Shown piece by piece: positions 1 through 5,380 of a DNA stretch of 9,516 bases. This stretch comes from an uncultured Pirellulales bacterium. Its GTDB lineage: Bacteria; Planctomycetota; Planctomycetia; Pirellulales; Lacipirellulaceae. Within the stretch, counting starts at the first letter, position 1, and the number at the start of each line of letters is the position of its first letter. The notes beneath the pieces are model-generated. The model did not search any database and had not been told where the DNA came from. It saw only the letters and a program-made list of their open reading frames with translations. The stretch lies in contig CAMYJY010000063.1 in NCBI GenBank assembly GCA_947258835.1, forward strand, positions 1-9,516. Direction: 5' to 3'. The position numbers were made by a program, and so were the translations under genes.

Positions 1-109
1 GGGCTAGGGGCTAGGGGCTAGGGATTAGGGATTAGGGATTAGGGATTAGGGATTAGGGATTAGGGATTAGGGATTAGGGATTAGGGATTAGGGATTAGGA
101 TCTAGGGGT
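1..109. repeat. G-rich heptamer tandem array (GGGGCTA then GGGATTA units)
   Basis: The + strand reads three GGGCTA-type units (1-20), then eleven exact copies of GGGATTA (21-97), then a degenerate tail (GGATCTA, then GGGG) to about 109. The array reaches the left edge, so its true length is unknown. Runs of three or four G every 7 nt on one strand could form a G-quadruplex; that is inference. The unit recalls a telomere repeat but is 7 bp, is interrupted by GGGGCTA variants, and lies beside bacterial genes. An inverted partner array lies at 151-199. Confidence 0.95.
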
Positions 110-150
110 CAGCAAGACCAGACTGTACCATAGCATTTAGCGTTCCACCT

Positions 151-199
151 TCCCTAGCCCCTTCTACTCCCTAGCCCCTAGTCCCTAGTCCCTAGCCCC
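151..199. repeat. Inverted heptamer array (CCCTAGC/CCCTAGT units) upstream of nadD
   Basis: There are four contiguous units at 169-196 (CCCTAGC, CCCTAGT, CCCTAGT, CCCTAGC) and a further unit at 152-158, followed by CCCC. This is the reverse complement of the GGGGCTA units at 1-20: CTAGGGGCTAG at 4-14 can pair with CTAGCCCCTAG at 171-181. The array ends about 10 nt before the nadD start codon, so it must lie in the nadD promoter or leader. Confidence 0.9.
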
Positions 200-208
200 T
201 TTTTCCCC

Positions 209-817
209 ATGCGTCTTGGTATATTTGGCGGCAGTTTTGATCCGGTGCATTGGGGGCACTTGACGCTGGCGGGCTGTTGTCAGCAACAGGCTGGACTGGA
301 GCGTGTCTGGTGGGTGCCGACTGCCCAGCAGCCCCTCAAACCGTTGGGACCCCAAGCCGACGACCGGCACCGGCTGGCCATGCTGCAACTGGCTTGCGAG
401 CCGCACGAGGGCTGGTCCCCCCTGCCCCTGGAACTAAAACGGGGCGGAACCAGCTATACGGTAGACACCTTGCAAACAATCCGTCGCCAGCAGCCCACGG
501 CCGAGCTATTTTTTTTGCTCGGTGCCGATGCCCTGGCGGAACTGCCGCGGTGGCATCGCCCAGCGGAAATTTGCCGGTTGGCAACGCTATTGGTGGTGCG
601 ACGAGCGGGGACGCCCGAGCCCAATTTTGACGGCTTGCGGAATGTGGCAACTCCGGAAATCGTGGCGCGGGTCCACCAACACCAAATCGAAATGCCTCCG
701 CTGCCGATGAGCAGCTCGCAAATCCGTCGGCAGATTGCCCACGGCGAGCCCTGGCAAGACTCGGTGCCGCCAACCGTGGCAGACTACATTCAGCGGCATC
801 AGCTGTACTTCAAGTGA
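209..817 (+). CDS. nadD: Nicotinate-nucleotide adenylyltransferase NadD
   Basis: This cytosolic enzyme transfers the adenylyl group of ATP to nicotinate mononucleotide, giving deamido-NAD, the penultimate step of NAD synthesis. The 202-residue product has the usual family length. The nucleotidyltransferase signature GGSFDPVHWGH is at residues 7-17 and holds the two histidines that bind ATP phosphates. The segment GADALAELPRWHR is typical of NadD. The C-terminal SSSQIR motif (about residues 168-173) matches the family ISSTxIR element. The ATG at 209 is chosen because the signature must start within a few residues of the N-terminus. No Shine-Dalgarno sequence is visible; the leader is pyrimidine-rich (CCCCTTTTTCCCC) and directly follows a heptamer repeat array. 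The next gene is convergent, so nadD appears to be transcribed alone or with genes left of the window. Confidence 0.96.
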   Translation: MRLGIFGGSFDPVHWGHLTLAGCCQQQAGLERVWWVPTAQQPLKPLGPQADDRHRLAMLQLACEPHEGWSPLPLELKRGGTSYTVDTLQTIRRQQPTAELFFLLGADALAELPRWHRPAEICRLATLLVVRRAGTPEPNFDGLRNVATPEIVARVHQHQIEMPPLPMSSSQIRRQIAHGEPWQDSVPPTVADYIQRHQLYFK

Positions 818-840
818 AAACAGGATTCCGTGTGGCAAAA

Positions 841-1101
841 CTAAGCCGCGCGCGGTGCACGTAGTTGCTCCGCGAGCTCAGGCGGAATCTTGGCCCACTC
901 CAGCTGCGGCTGCGCCTGCAGTGCATCCAACACCACGTCCAGCTGTTCTTGGGCCGACTGCGTTAGATCCAACAACAGCCACGGTTGGCCCTGAATGAGG
1001 CAATGTCCTCCGCCGGCACCATCCAGAGGTTCTTCACGTATCCGGTAACCCGTGTCGCGGGCTAAGCCGAGCGCCGTTGATAGCATGTGCATCGTATGCA
1101 T
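841..1101 (-). CDS. Small conserved hypothetical protein (planctomycete-type)
   Basis: The product is 86 residues with no signal peptide or membrane segment, so it is probably cytosolic. The core has a YRIREEPLDGAGGGHC segment (about residues 19-33), then a hydrophobic strand (WLLLDL) and an acidic-amphipathic helix (SAQEQLDVVLDAL). From memory this resembles a short uncharacterised protein family of planctomycetes with a GxGGGxC motif; the function is unknown. The start is uncertain: ATGs at 1101, 1092 and 1086 are all in frame and none has a clear ribosome-binding site. The resemblance begins near LSTALGLARDTGY, so a start at 1086 is plausible. The gene converges on nadD, with 23 bp between the stop codons and no obvious terminator. 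Confidence 0.72.
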   Translation of the reverse strand: MHTMHMLSTALGLARDTGYRIREEPLDGAGGGHCLIQGQPWLLLDLTQSAQEQLDVVLDALQAQPQLEWAKIPPELAEQLRAPRAA

Positions 1102-1462
1102 GATGAGTTGGGGGCTTAGGTCGGGGATGTAAGAGATTTGGGAAGCAGCGGCACCATAGAAAAAAAACTCTGACGACGAAAGAGAAATCTTAACGGCTAA
1201 AACGATTCGCTTTAGGTCGTAGCCACCTCTTCGTCGATAGCCCCTAGTGAGCTAAGTGGTTAGCAGGAAAGCAGTTAAAGCTTAGTGCCTGGCAAAACCG
1301 TGGGGGCTGGCTGGGCCTGGCAAGCTGCGTAGGCTGTGCGTTTCTCGTAAATGGAGACAGCACCGCACAGCGACTTGGCTGGGCACCGCCGGCACCGACC
1401 ACGTGGGCGCAGCATACATTGCGGGATCCGTACCGAGAGCATCTAGTGGCGAATTAAATCTT
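1102..1462. other. Gene-free stretch between divergent small ORF and histidine kinase
   Basis: About 360 bp separate the starts of two divergent genes, so promoters for both should lie here. I could not pick convincing -35/-10 pairs. The segment 1150-1215 is locally A/T-rich. The phrase AGCCCCTAGT at about 1244-1253 is one short match to the heptamer family upstream of nadD. No RNA gene or strong hairpin was recognised. The part from 1403 is open in the histidine-kinase frame but is not likely to be coding. Confidence 0.5.
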
Positions 1463-2278
1463 ATGCAAGACGACCAACAAACAGCAGCACAAGAAATTGC
1501 GGCCCTCAAGGCGGAGCTGGCCCAAGCCCAGCAAATGGCGGCCCTGGGTGAATTGGTAGGGACCACCACGCATGAATTCAACAATGTGCTGATGACCATC
1601 CTGAATTACGCCAAGCTCGGTTTGCGCCATCAAGACGGGCCCACCCGCGACAAGGCACTCGATAAAATCATGGCTGCCGCCCAGCGGGCCGAGAAGATCA
1701 CCAATAGCGTGTTGGGTCTGGCGCGGAATCGCAAACCCGAATTTGCCCCCACCCAACTTGCGCAAATTTTGCAAGAGTCGCTGGTGCTGTTGGAGCGCGA
1801 GATGCAGAAGTATCGGGTTACCGTGCGTTTGGAATTTGATGAGGTACCCAACGTCCGGGCCATTGGCAATCAAATCCAGCAAGTGCTCTTGAACTTGATG
1901 ACCAATGCGCGCCAGGCGATGCCGCAGGGGGGTGAATTGGTGCTCCGTCTTAGTCATGACCCGGCAGCCGGATTCGTGGATCTTACGGTACGGGATTCCG
2001 GCTCGGGCATACCGCGTGAACAACTGCCTAAAATTTTCGAACGCTACTACAGCACCAAGCAAGGCCCGGACGCCAGCGGCAAAGGGGGTACGGGCGTGGG
2101 TCTGGCGACCTGCAAGGACATCGTGGACGCCCACGGAGGGAAACTGCGCGTGGAAAGCACCGTGGGGAAGGGCACCGCCTTCATCGTGCGGTTGCCTGTT
2201 TTTTCAGCTGCCCGGCCAGCCGCAGCCCCAATTACCAAACTCGGAATTCCGACTGAGCAGGCGCAGCCGGAATTCTAG
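1463..2278 (+). CDS. Soluble sensor histidine kinase without a sensor domain
   Basis: This is a two-component histidine kinase: it should autophosphorylate on a histidine and pass phosphate to a response regulator that is not in this window. Counting from the ATG at 1463 (271 residues), residues 1-28 form a Gln/Ala-rich coiled-coil-like helix. The H box THEFNN has phospho-acceptor His37, the N box is NLMTNARQAM (about 144-153), G1 is DSGSGI (178-183), the F box FERYYSTK starts at 192 and G2 is GGTGVGLA (208-215). There is no membrane segment, PAS or HAMP domain, so input must come from a partner. A start at 1403 would add 20 residues that look non-coding (GAAYIAGSVPRASSGELNL), so 1463 is preferred; neither has a good ribosome-binding site. 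The last 25 residues are Ala/Pro-rich and lie beyond the catalytic domain. It resembles a compact kinase family known to me from planctomycetes. Confidence 0.9.
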   Translation: MQDDQQTAAQEIAALKAELAQAQQMAALGELVGTTTHEFNNVLMTILNYAKLGLRHQDGPTRDKALDKIMAAAQRAEKITNSVLGLARNRKPEFAPTQLAQILQESLVLLEREMQKYRVTVRLEFDEVPNVRAIGNQIQQVLLNLMTNARQAMPQGGELVLRLSHDPAAGFVDLTVRDSGSGIPREQLPKIFERYYSTKQGPDASGKGGTGVGLATCKDIVDAHGGKLRVESTVGKGTAFIVRLPVFSAARPAAAPITKLGIPTEQAQPEF

Positions 2279-2309
2279 TTGGCCGAGGCCATGGATCCTG
2301 CTCATTTCA

Positions 2310-2349
2310 TTCCGAGCGGTAGCTCGCATCGGCCGGCGGCCCCGCCGGC
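2310..2349 (+). repeat. REP-like double-hairpin repeat, copy A, between convergent genes
   Basis: The first 24 nt (2310-2333) are identical to the reverse complement of 5216-5239, and similarity continues with C/T differences to about 2348. It folds as two adjacent hairpins: CGAGC-GGTA-GCTCG (2313-2326), then GCCGGCGG-CC-CCGCCGGC (2332-2349). It lies between the stops of the histidine kinase (2278) and the lipoprotein gene (2361), which is the usual place for REP-type elements and suits a two-way transcript end. There is no T-run for a classical terminator. Confidence 0.8.
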
Positions 2350-2360
2350 GGCTCGCCCTC

Positions 2361-3095
2361 TCATTGCTGTCGCAGCTGGGCCTGAATCTCGGCCAACATC
2401 TGCTGCTCCACCGGGAGATCACGGCCTTGGGGGATCCAGTTCTCGGCAAAGCGTGTCCGGCTCACCTTTTCGCTGAGGCGACTGGGAAGGCTATCATCGT
2501 TACGCAAGGTGGCGGCCCCAGCCGTCGAGTTTTCGGGCCGCGGCAAGTCCTCCAGTTCTTTATACACGGCCACATCGACCAAGTAGCCGCCCTGCTCGGG
2601 GATAATTCGCAGGATAGCGCGGCGGCGAATCGTTTGAAAAGTGCTTTCCCAACGATTTTTCCGACCTACCGAATCCGGCCGCTGCGGCTCGAGCCAGGTC
2701 GCTCCCACCTGCGGGAAAGTGTCAATGCGTCCTTCGGTGAGTACATTGCCCACCAGCTGCACCCGATTTTCCCGCTCAATGCGAAAATAATCATCGACCA
2801 CATCCACAATTTGCTCCCAGGCCCAATCCTGGTTGGTGACCGGTAGATACAGCGGATTGGTGGCTGGCACCGCAATGACCGGCTGCCCGAGGGATGGAAC
2901 CACGGTATTGTTGGCCAGCGGCGGAGCAAGCACCGCATCTCCCATCGGAATGGGCGAAATGGGCGGAAAGGGCGTGATCGCAGGAGAGCCCGGTGGTTGG
3001 TCGGCGTAGCTCCAGGGGGGCCACTGCTGCCAGGACTGGCAACCACAGGCGAGCACAGCACTGAGCACGAGACTGGCCTTGATGGTGGGCATCAT
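2361..3095 (-). CDS. Conserved planctomycete-type lipoprotein of unknown function
   Basis: The product is 244 residues. The N-terminus is a lipoprotein signal: one Lys, a hydrophobic stretch and the lipobox VLA-C with the acylated cysteine at residue 17, so the mature protein should be membrane-anchored on the periplasmic side. Residues 18-55 are Trp/Pro-rich and look like a flexible spacer. The folded part contains WEQIVDVVDDYFRIERENR, then LTEGRIDTFPQVGATWLEP, RRRAILRIIPEQGGYLVDV and a C-terminal WIPQGRD. From memory these match a widespread planctomycete family annotated only as hypothetical. Two consecutive ATG codons (3095 and 3092) are possible starts, neither with a strong ribosome-binding site. 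It has its own upstream gap of about 540 bp filled with repeats, so it is probably not co-transcribed with bioHC. Confidence 0.85.
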   Translation of the reverse strand: MMPTIKASLVLSAVLACGCQSWQQWPPWSYADQPPGSPAITPFPPISPIPMGDAVLAPPLANNTVVPSLGQPVIAVPATNPLYLPVTNQDWAWEQIVDVVDDYFRIERENRVQLVGNVLTEGRIDTFPQVGATWLEPQRPDSVGRKNRWESTFQTIRRRAILRIIPEQGGYLVDVAVYKELEDLPRPENSTAGAATLRNDDSLPSRLSEKVSRTRFAENWIPQGRDLPVEQQMLAEIQAQLRQQ

Positions 3096-3244
3096 GTGCG
3101 TGTTCCGCTTGCAGAATTGTTGCGCCCCAGACTTGCCTACTGTTCCCAGCCGACCAGGCCGACATATTTTCGCCGCAGGATTGCCGCCTGCTCTTTGCCA
3201 GCAAAGACCCTTTCACAGCCGACCTGAGCAGCACGGGCCGGATC

Positions 3245-3260
3245 TTCCCGCATCCGCGGG
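3245..3260. repeat. Degenerate or isolated copy of the ATTCCC..GGGAAT palindrome core
   Basis: TTCCCGCATCCGCGGG matches the core of the palindromes at 3407, 3452 and 3497 (TTCCCGCCTCCGCGGG) at 15 of 16 positions and keeps the CCCGC/GCGGG stem (3247-3251 with 3256-3260). The outer AAT arm is lost (the sequence continues TTCGG). It may be a decayed copy or a chance GC-rich hairpin. Confidence 0.45.
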
Positions 3261-3357
3261 TTCGGGGCAAGGCCAGATCGGCCGGGGACGAGCAGCGAGC
3301 AGAATCCGCGGTTTGGTAGTCCATTGTGCAATCTTCGGCGTTTCTGGTCGTGCCTTA

Positions 3358-3382
3358 CGTCATTCCCGCGGAGGCGGGAATC
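3358..3382 (-). repeat. ATTCCC..GGGAAT palindrome, inverted copy
   Basis: The core at 3362-3381 is ATTCCCGCGGAGGCGGGAAT: an 8-bp stem (ATTCCCGC/GCGGGAAT) around loop GGAG. The whole 25 nt is the exact reverse complement of 3406-3430, so the two make an inverted repeat with a 23-nt spacer. The sequence continues TCTAGA after the core, as I recall for neisserial dRS3-type repeats; similar palindromes occur in many bacteria. Confidence 0.9.
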
Positions 3383-3396
3383 TAGACTATTTGCGC

Positions 3397-3536
3397 CTGC
3401 TGCTGGATTCCCGCCTCCGCGGGAATGACGGACGCGGCACACTGCTGCTGGATTCCCGCCTACGCGGGAATGACGGACGCGGCACACTGCTGCTGGATTC
3501 CCGCCTCCGCGGGAATGACGGACGCGGCACACTGCT
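3397..3536 (+). repeat. 45-bp tandem repeat x3 carrying a 20-bp palindrome
   Basis: Units are 3397-3441, 3442-3486 and 3487-3531, followed by five bases of a fourth. Each has CTGCTGCTGG, then the palindrome ATTCCCGCCTCCGCGGGAAT (3407-3426, 3452-3471, 3497-3516), then GACGGACGCGGCACA. The middle copy differs by one loop base (TACG for TCCG). The 'spacer' part is constant, so this is a tandem duplication and not a CRISPR array. The near-identity suggests recent expansion. Confidence 0.93.
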
Positions 3537-3570
3537 AGCTACCGCTCGGAAAGCACTTGCCTGCTCCCGT
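3537..3570 (-). repeat. REP-like repeat, copy C (partial)
   Basis: The 15 nt AGCTACCGCTCGGAA (3537-3551) are identical to 5225-5239 and to the reverse complement of 2310-2324. Similarity to copy B continues through a diverged stretch to the shared GCTCCCGT ending at 3570 (5258 in copy B). The second hairpin seen in copies A and B is missing because the tandem array joins at exactly 3536/3537. Confidence 0.75.
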
Positions 3571-3638
3571 GCGGCGATGCAATGGACATAGTGCCGGATA
3601 TTCGTAGCTCGTGGCACGGAATCGCAGCCACAGCGAGA

Positions 3639-5375
3639 TCACGGTAGCACACCCAGCCGTTCTTGGAGCGGTTTCTGCAGACACAAGAAGATCACCTCGT
3701 AGGTCACCGGCAGAAATCCGCCCCTGTCCCGATACGCTGCATAAGCTTGTTCAATCTTCCGAAAGCGAGCCGGGCCCATCAAGCCTGGCATCCGTCCACC
3801 CAGCACCGTTTGGGCACCGATATTTTTCAGATCGCGCAATAACTCCCGCAGCTGTGCATAACGCATGACCTTGTTCTCGACCTGACACTCCAGCAGTGAA
3901 TATCCAGCCCGCTGGGCCTGCTGGGTGAGCATGTCGGCCGACACGAATTGATTCACATGCCGATAGCTCGTGGCCATGGCAAAACTCGCGCGCAATTCAC
4001 ACAAGGTCTGGGGCCCTAGTGTCGCCACGTACACCTTGCCGCCGGGTTTGAGGACGCGATACCACCCGTCTAAAAACCCAGCCACCGCAGTGCACCACTG
4101 CACGGCCAGACTGGAAAAAATCCCCTCGACCGAGGCGGCGGCCAAGGGCAAATGTTCTAGGTCCGCAACCAGCCAGCTCTGGAGTTGAGGATACTTCTCC
4201 CGACCGTAACGCAGCATTGCTGCTGCCAAATCCACGGCAATCACGTGGTCTGCCCGCTCCGCCAAGCGCGCCGTCGCAGCCGCCGTGCCACAGCCGGCAT
4301 CCAGCAAAATCCCCGGGCCAGGAACCACCCGTTGCAGGAGCTGGTCAGCCACCTCGTGCTGCAGACGGGCGGAGGCGTCATAACCGTCTGCCGCACGGCC
4401 AAAGGCCGCGGCCACTTGCCGCTTTTCACGCCGGAGGACTTGCTGAGCGACTCCCAGCAATCCTTGCAAAAACTGATCCGGCTGGGTCAGGAAGGGCAGG
4501 TGCGCCGTCTGCTCCAAGATGCACGTCCGCGCAGCTGGCAAGCACCGCTGCACGTCCGCGGCCACGGCAGCATCTACCAGACGATCCTGATCCCCAAAAT
4601 ACCACAGCGTAGGCATCGAGAGCGTCTGCAATTTCTCCACCTGGTCAAACTCCGCCAGCAGGGCCAGGCCTCGGGCCAACAGGGCCTGATCCGCCAACCC
4701 CTGCCGCCGCCGATAGTCCCGCAAGAATTTTTTCAGATCTTTTTCTTGCTGGTCACCACGCACCTGCAAGGCGTCGAAACGTTTTAGTGTTTTTTCTGGA
4801 TGCGTTTCCATCCCCTCTTGAAACTGCACCAGCACCTGTGGATCCATGCCGGCAGGCCAGTGCCCCCGCCGCACAAAGCTGGGCGAGGTACCCAGCAGAC
4901 ACAGTCCCAACACTTTTTCCGGGTAGCGTGCGGCCAATTCCAGCGCGATATTGCCGCCCAGCGACCAGCCAATCAACCAGGCGGGGTCCGTCAGAGCCCG
5001 TGCCAACTCCGCGACCACGGTCTCGATGGTATCGCCACTTTCCAAAACCGTCAGGTCGGCTTGCCACACCCCAAAATGCTGACTTAGTTCGGGCAACACA
5101 CGGGCGAAGATATCACTGCCCACACTCCAGCCAGGAATAAGCACGCAGGGCGGCAGAGCCTGCCCCCGGCTTGAACGGGGGGCCGCCAGCCGATGCGAGG
5201 GCGGCAGAGCCGCCAGCCGATGCGAGCTACCGCTCGGAAGACCTTGGCCCGCTCCCGTTGGTCGCTGGAGTGTGGGCAGAAGGCAAAGATTGTGATCGCC
5301 TGCAGCACGCGCAGGACTTGTTGGGACAACAGGGGCCGACGACTCCGGGAATGGGGTGAGCGTCCAGTGGGCCAT
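3639..5375 (-). CDS. bioHC: Biotin biosynthesis bifunctional protein BioHC
   Basis: The 578-residue fusion covers two pimeloyl-ACP steps in the cytosol. Residues about 76-315 are an alpha/beta hydrolase of BioH type: oxyanion-side PGWSVG (81-86), nucleophile Ser138 in GWSLGG, Asp264 in GDQDRLV, and His292 in QTAHLPF. Residues about 318-578 are a BioC-type SAM methyltransferase: it opens with VAAAFGRAADGYDASARLQHEVA, SAM motif I is LDAGCGTA (358-365) and VLKPGG is at 441-446. BioC methylates malonyl-ACP and BioH later hydrolyses pimeloyl-ACP methyl ester. Motif I ends in Ala where Gly is usual. AGGAGG at 5386-5391, inside the end of bioF and 10 nt from the ATG, supports the start at 5375 and coupling to bioF. 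Residues about 38-76 are encoded by an inserted REP-like repeat and contain a 9-residue direct repeat. Same-order BioH-BioC fusions are known in some gammaproteobacteria. Confidence 0.93.
   Translation of the reverse strand: MAHWTLTPFPESSAPVVPTSPARAAGDHNLCLLPTLQRPTGAGQGLPSGSSHRLAALPPSHRLAAPRSSRGQALPPCVLIPGWSVGSDIFARVLPELSQHFGVWQADLTVLESGDTIETVVAELARALTDPAWLIGWSLGGNIALELAARYPEKVLGLCLLGTSPSFVRRGHWPAGMDPQVLVQFQEGMETHPEKTLKRFDALQVRGDQQEKDLKKFLRDYRRRQGLADQALLARGLALLAEFDQVEKLQTLSMPTLWYFGDQDRLVDAAVAADVQRCLPAARTCILEQTAHLPFLTQPDQFLQGLLGVAQQVLRREKRQVAAAFGRAADGYDASARLQHEVADQLLQRVVPGPGILLDAGCGTAAATARLAERADHVIAVDLAAAMLRYGREKYPQLQSWLVADLEHLPLAAASVEGIFSSLAVQWCTAVAGFLDGWYRVLKPGGKVYVATLGPQTLCELRASFAMATSYRHVNQFVSADMLTQQAQRAGYSLLECQVENKVMRYAQLRELLRDLKNIGAQTVLGGRMPGLMGPARFRKIEQAYAAYRDRGGFLPVTYEVIFLCLQKPLQERLGVLP
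5116..5279. repeat. 16-bp perfect inverted repeat flanking the in-gene REP-like insert
   Basis: The left arm is 5116-5131 (CTGCCCACACTCCAGC) and the right arm 5264-5279 (GCTGGAGTGTGGGCAG), exact reverse complements 132 bp apart. The left arm encodes the conserved GWSVG segment of BioH on the minus strand. The right arm is therefore an inverted duplicate of bioH codons placed on the far side of the repeat insert. Similarity stops abruptly beyond the 16 bp. Confidence 0.85.
5149..5258 (-). repeat. REP-like repeat, copy B (composite), inside bioHC
   Basis: Read on the minus strand from 5258, it holds the shared segment down to 5216 (24 nt identical to copy A), with hairpin CGAGC/GCTCG, then GGCGGC-TCT-GCCGCC (5200-5214 on the + strand as GGCGGC-AGA-GCCGCC). 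The 18 nt at 5209-5226 recur exactly at 5182-5199, and GGCGGCAGAGCC (5200-5211) recurs at 5149-5160, so the element is internally duplicated with a 27-bp period in its first part. The period is nine codons, so the reading frame of bioHC stays open. Confidence 0.85.
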
Positions 5376-5380
5376 CCGGT

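Larger units (their letters stand above)
3096..3638. other. Repeat island between bioHC and the lipoprotein gene
   Basis: No protein gene is supported in these 543 bp. Open frames here are side effects of 45-bp (15-codon) repeats and give runs such as PRRRESSSS, a known false-ORF signature of this palindrome type. The contents are a degenerate palindrome near 3245, an inverted copy at 3358-3382, three tandem units at 3397-3536 and a REP-like copy at 3537-3570. The part 3096-3240 should hold the promoter of the lipoprotein gene, but no clear motif was found. Positions 3571-3638 show nothing recognisable. Confidence 0.7.

Noticed and set aside
1..109. Eukaryotic-type telomere
   Set aside because: The unit is 7 bp (GGGATTA) with GGGGCTA variants, an inverted array follows within 50 bp, and bacterial genes flank it directly. 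It looks like an interspersed bacterial repeat.
2239..2275. Repeated CGGAATTC near the kinase C-terminus as a regulatory site
   Set aside because: Two 8-bp matches 25 bp apart inside an Ala/Pro-rich coding tail are too short to support a function.
1905..2846. 313-residue plus-strand frame crossing the end of the kinase gene and the lipoprotein gene
   Set aside because: It overlaps the kinase in another frame and the lipoprotein on the other strand. The translation is Arg/Pro-rich without recognisable motifs.
3358..3536. CRISPR array
   Set aside because: Repeated palindromes are spaced regularly, but the sequence between them is also constant, the period is a perfect 45 bp, and no cas gene is near. 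It is a tandem duplication.
3079..3617. Open frames encoding LLLDSRLRGNDGRGT or PRRRESSSS repeats
   Set aside because: They arise only because the 45-bp tandem is a multiple of three. They are a known false-ORF signature of this palindrome and have no start signals or conserved domain.
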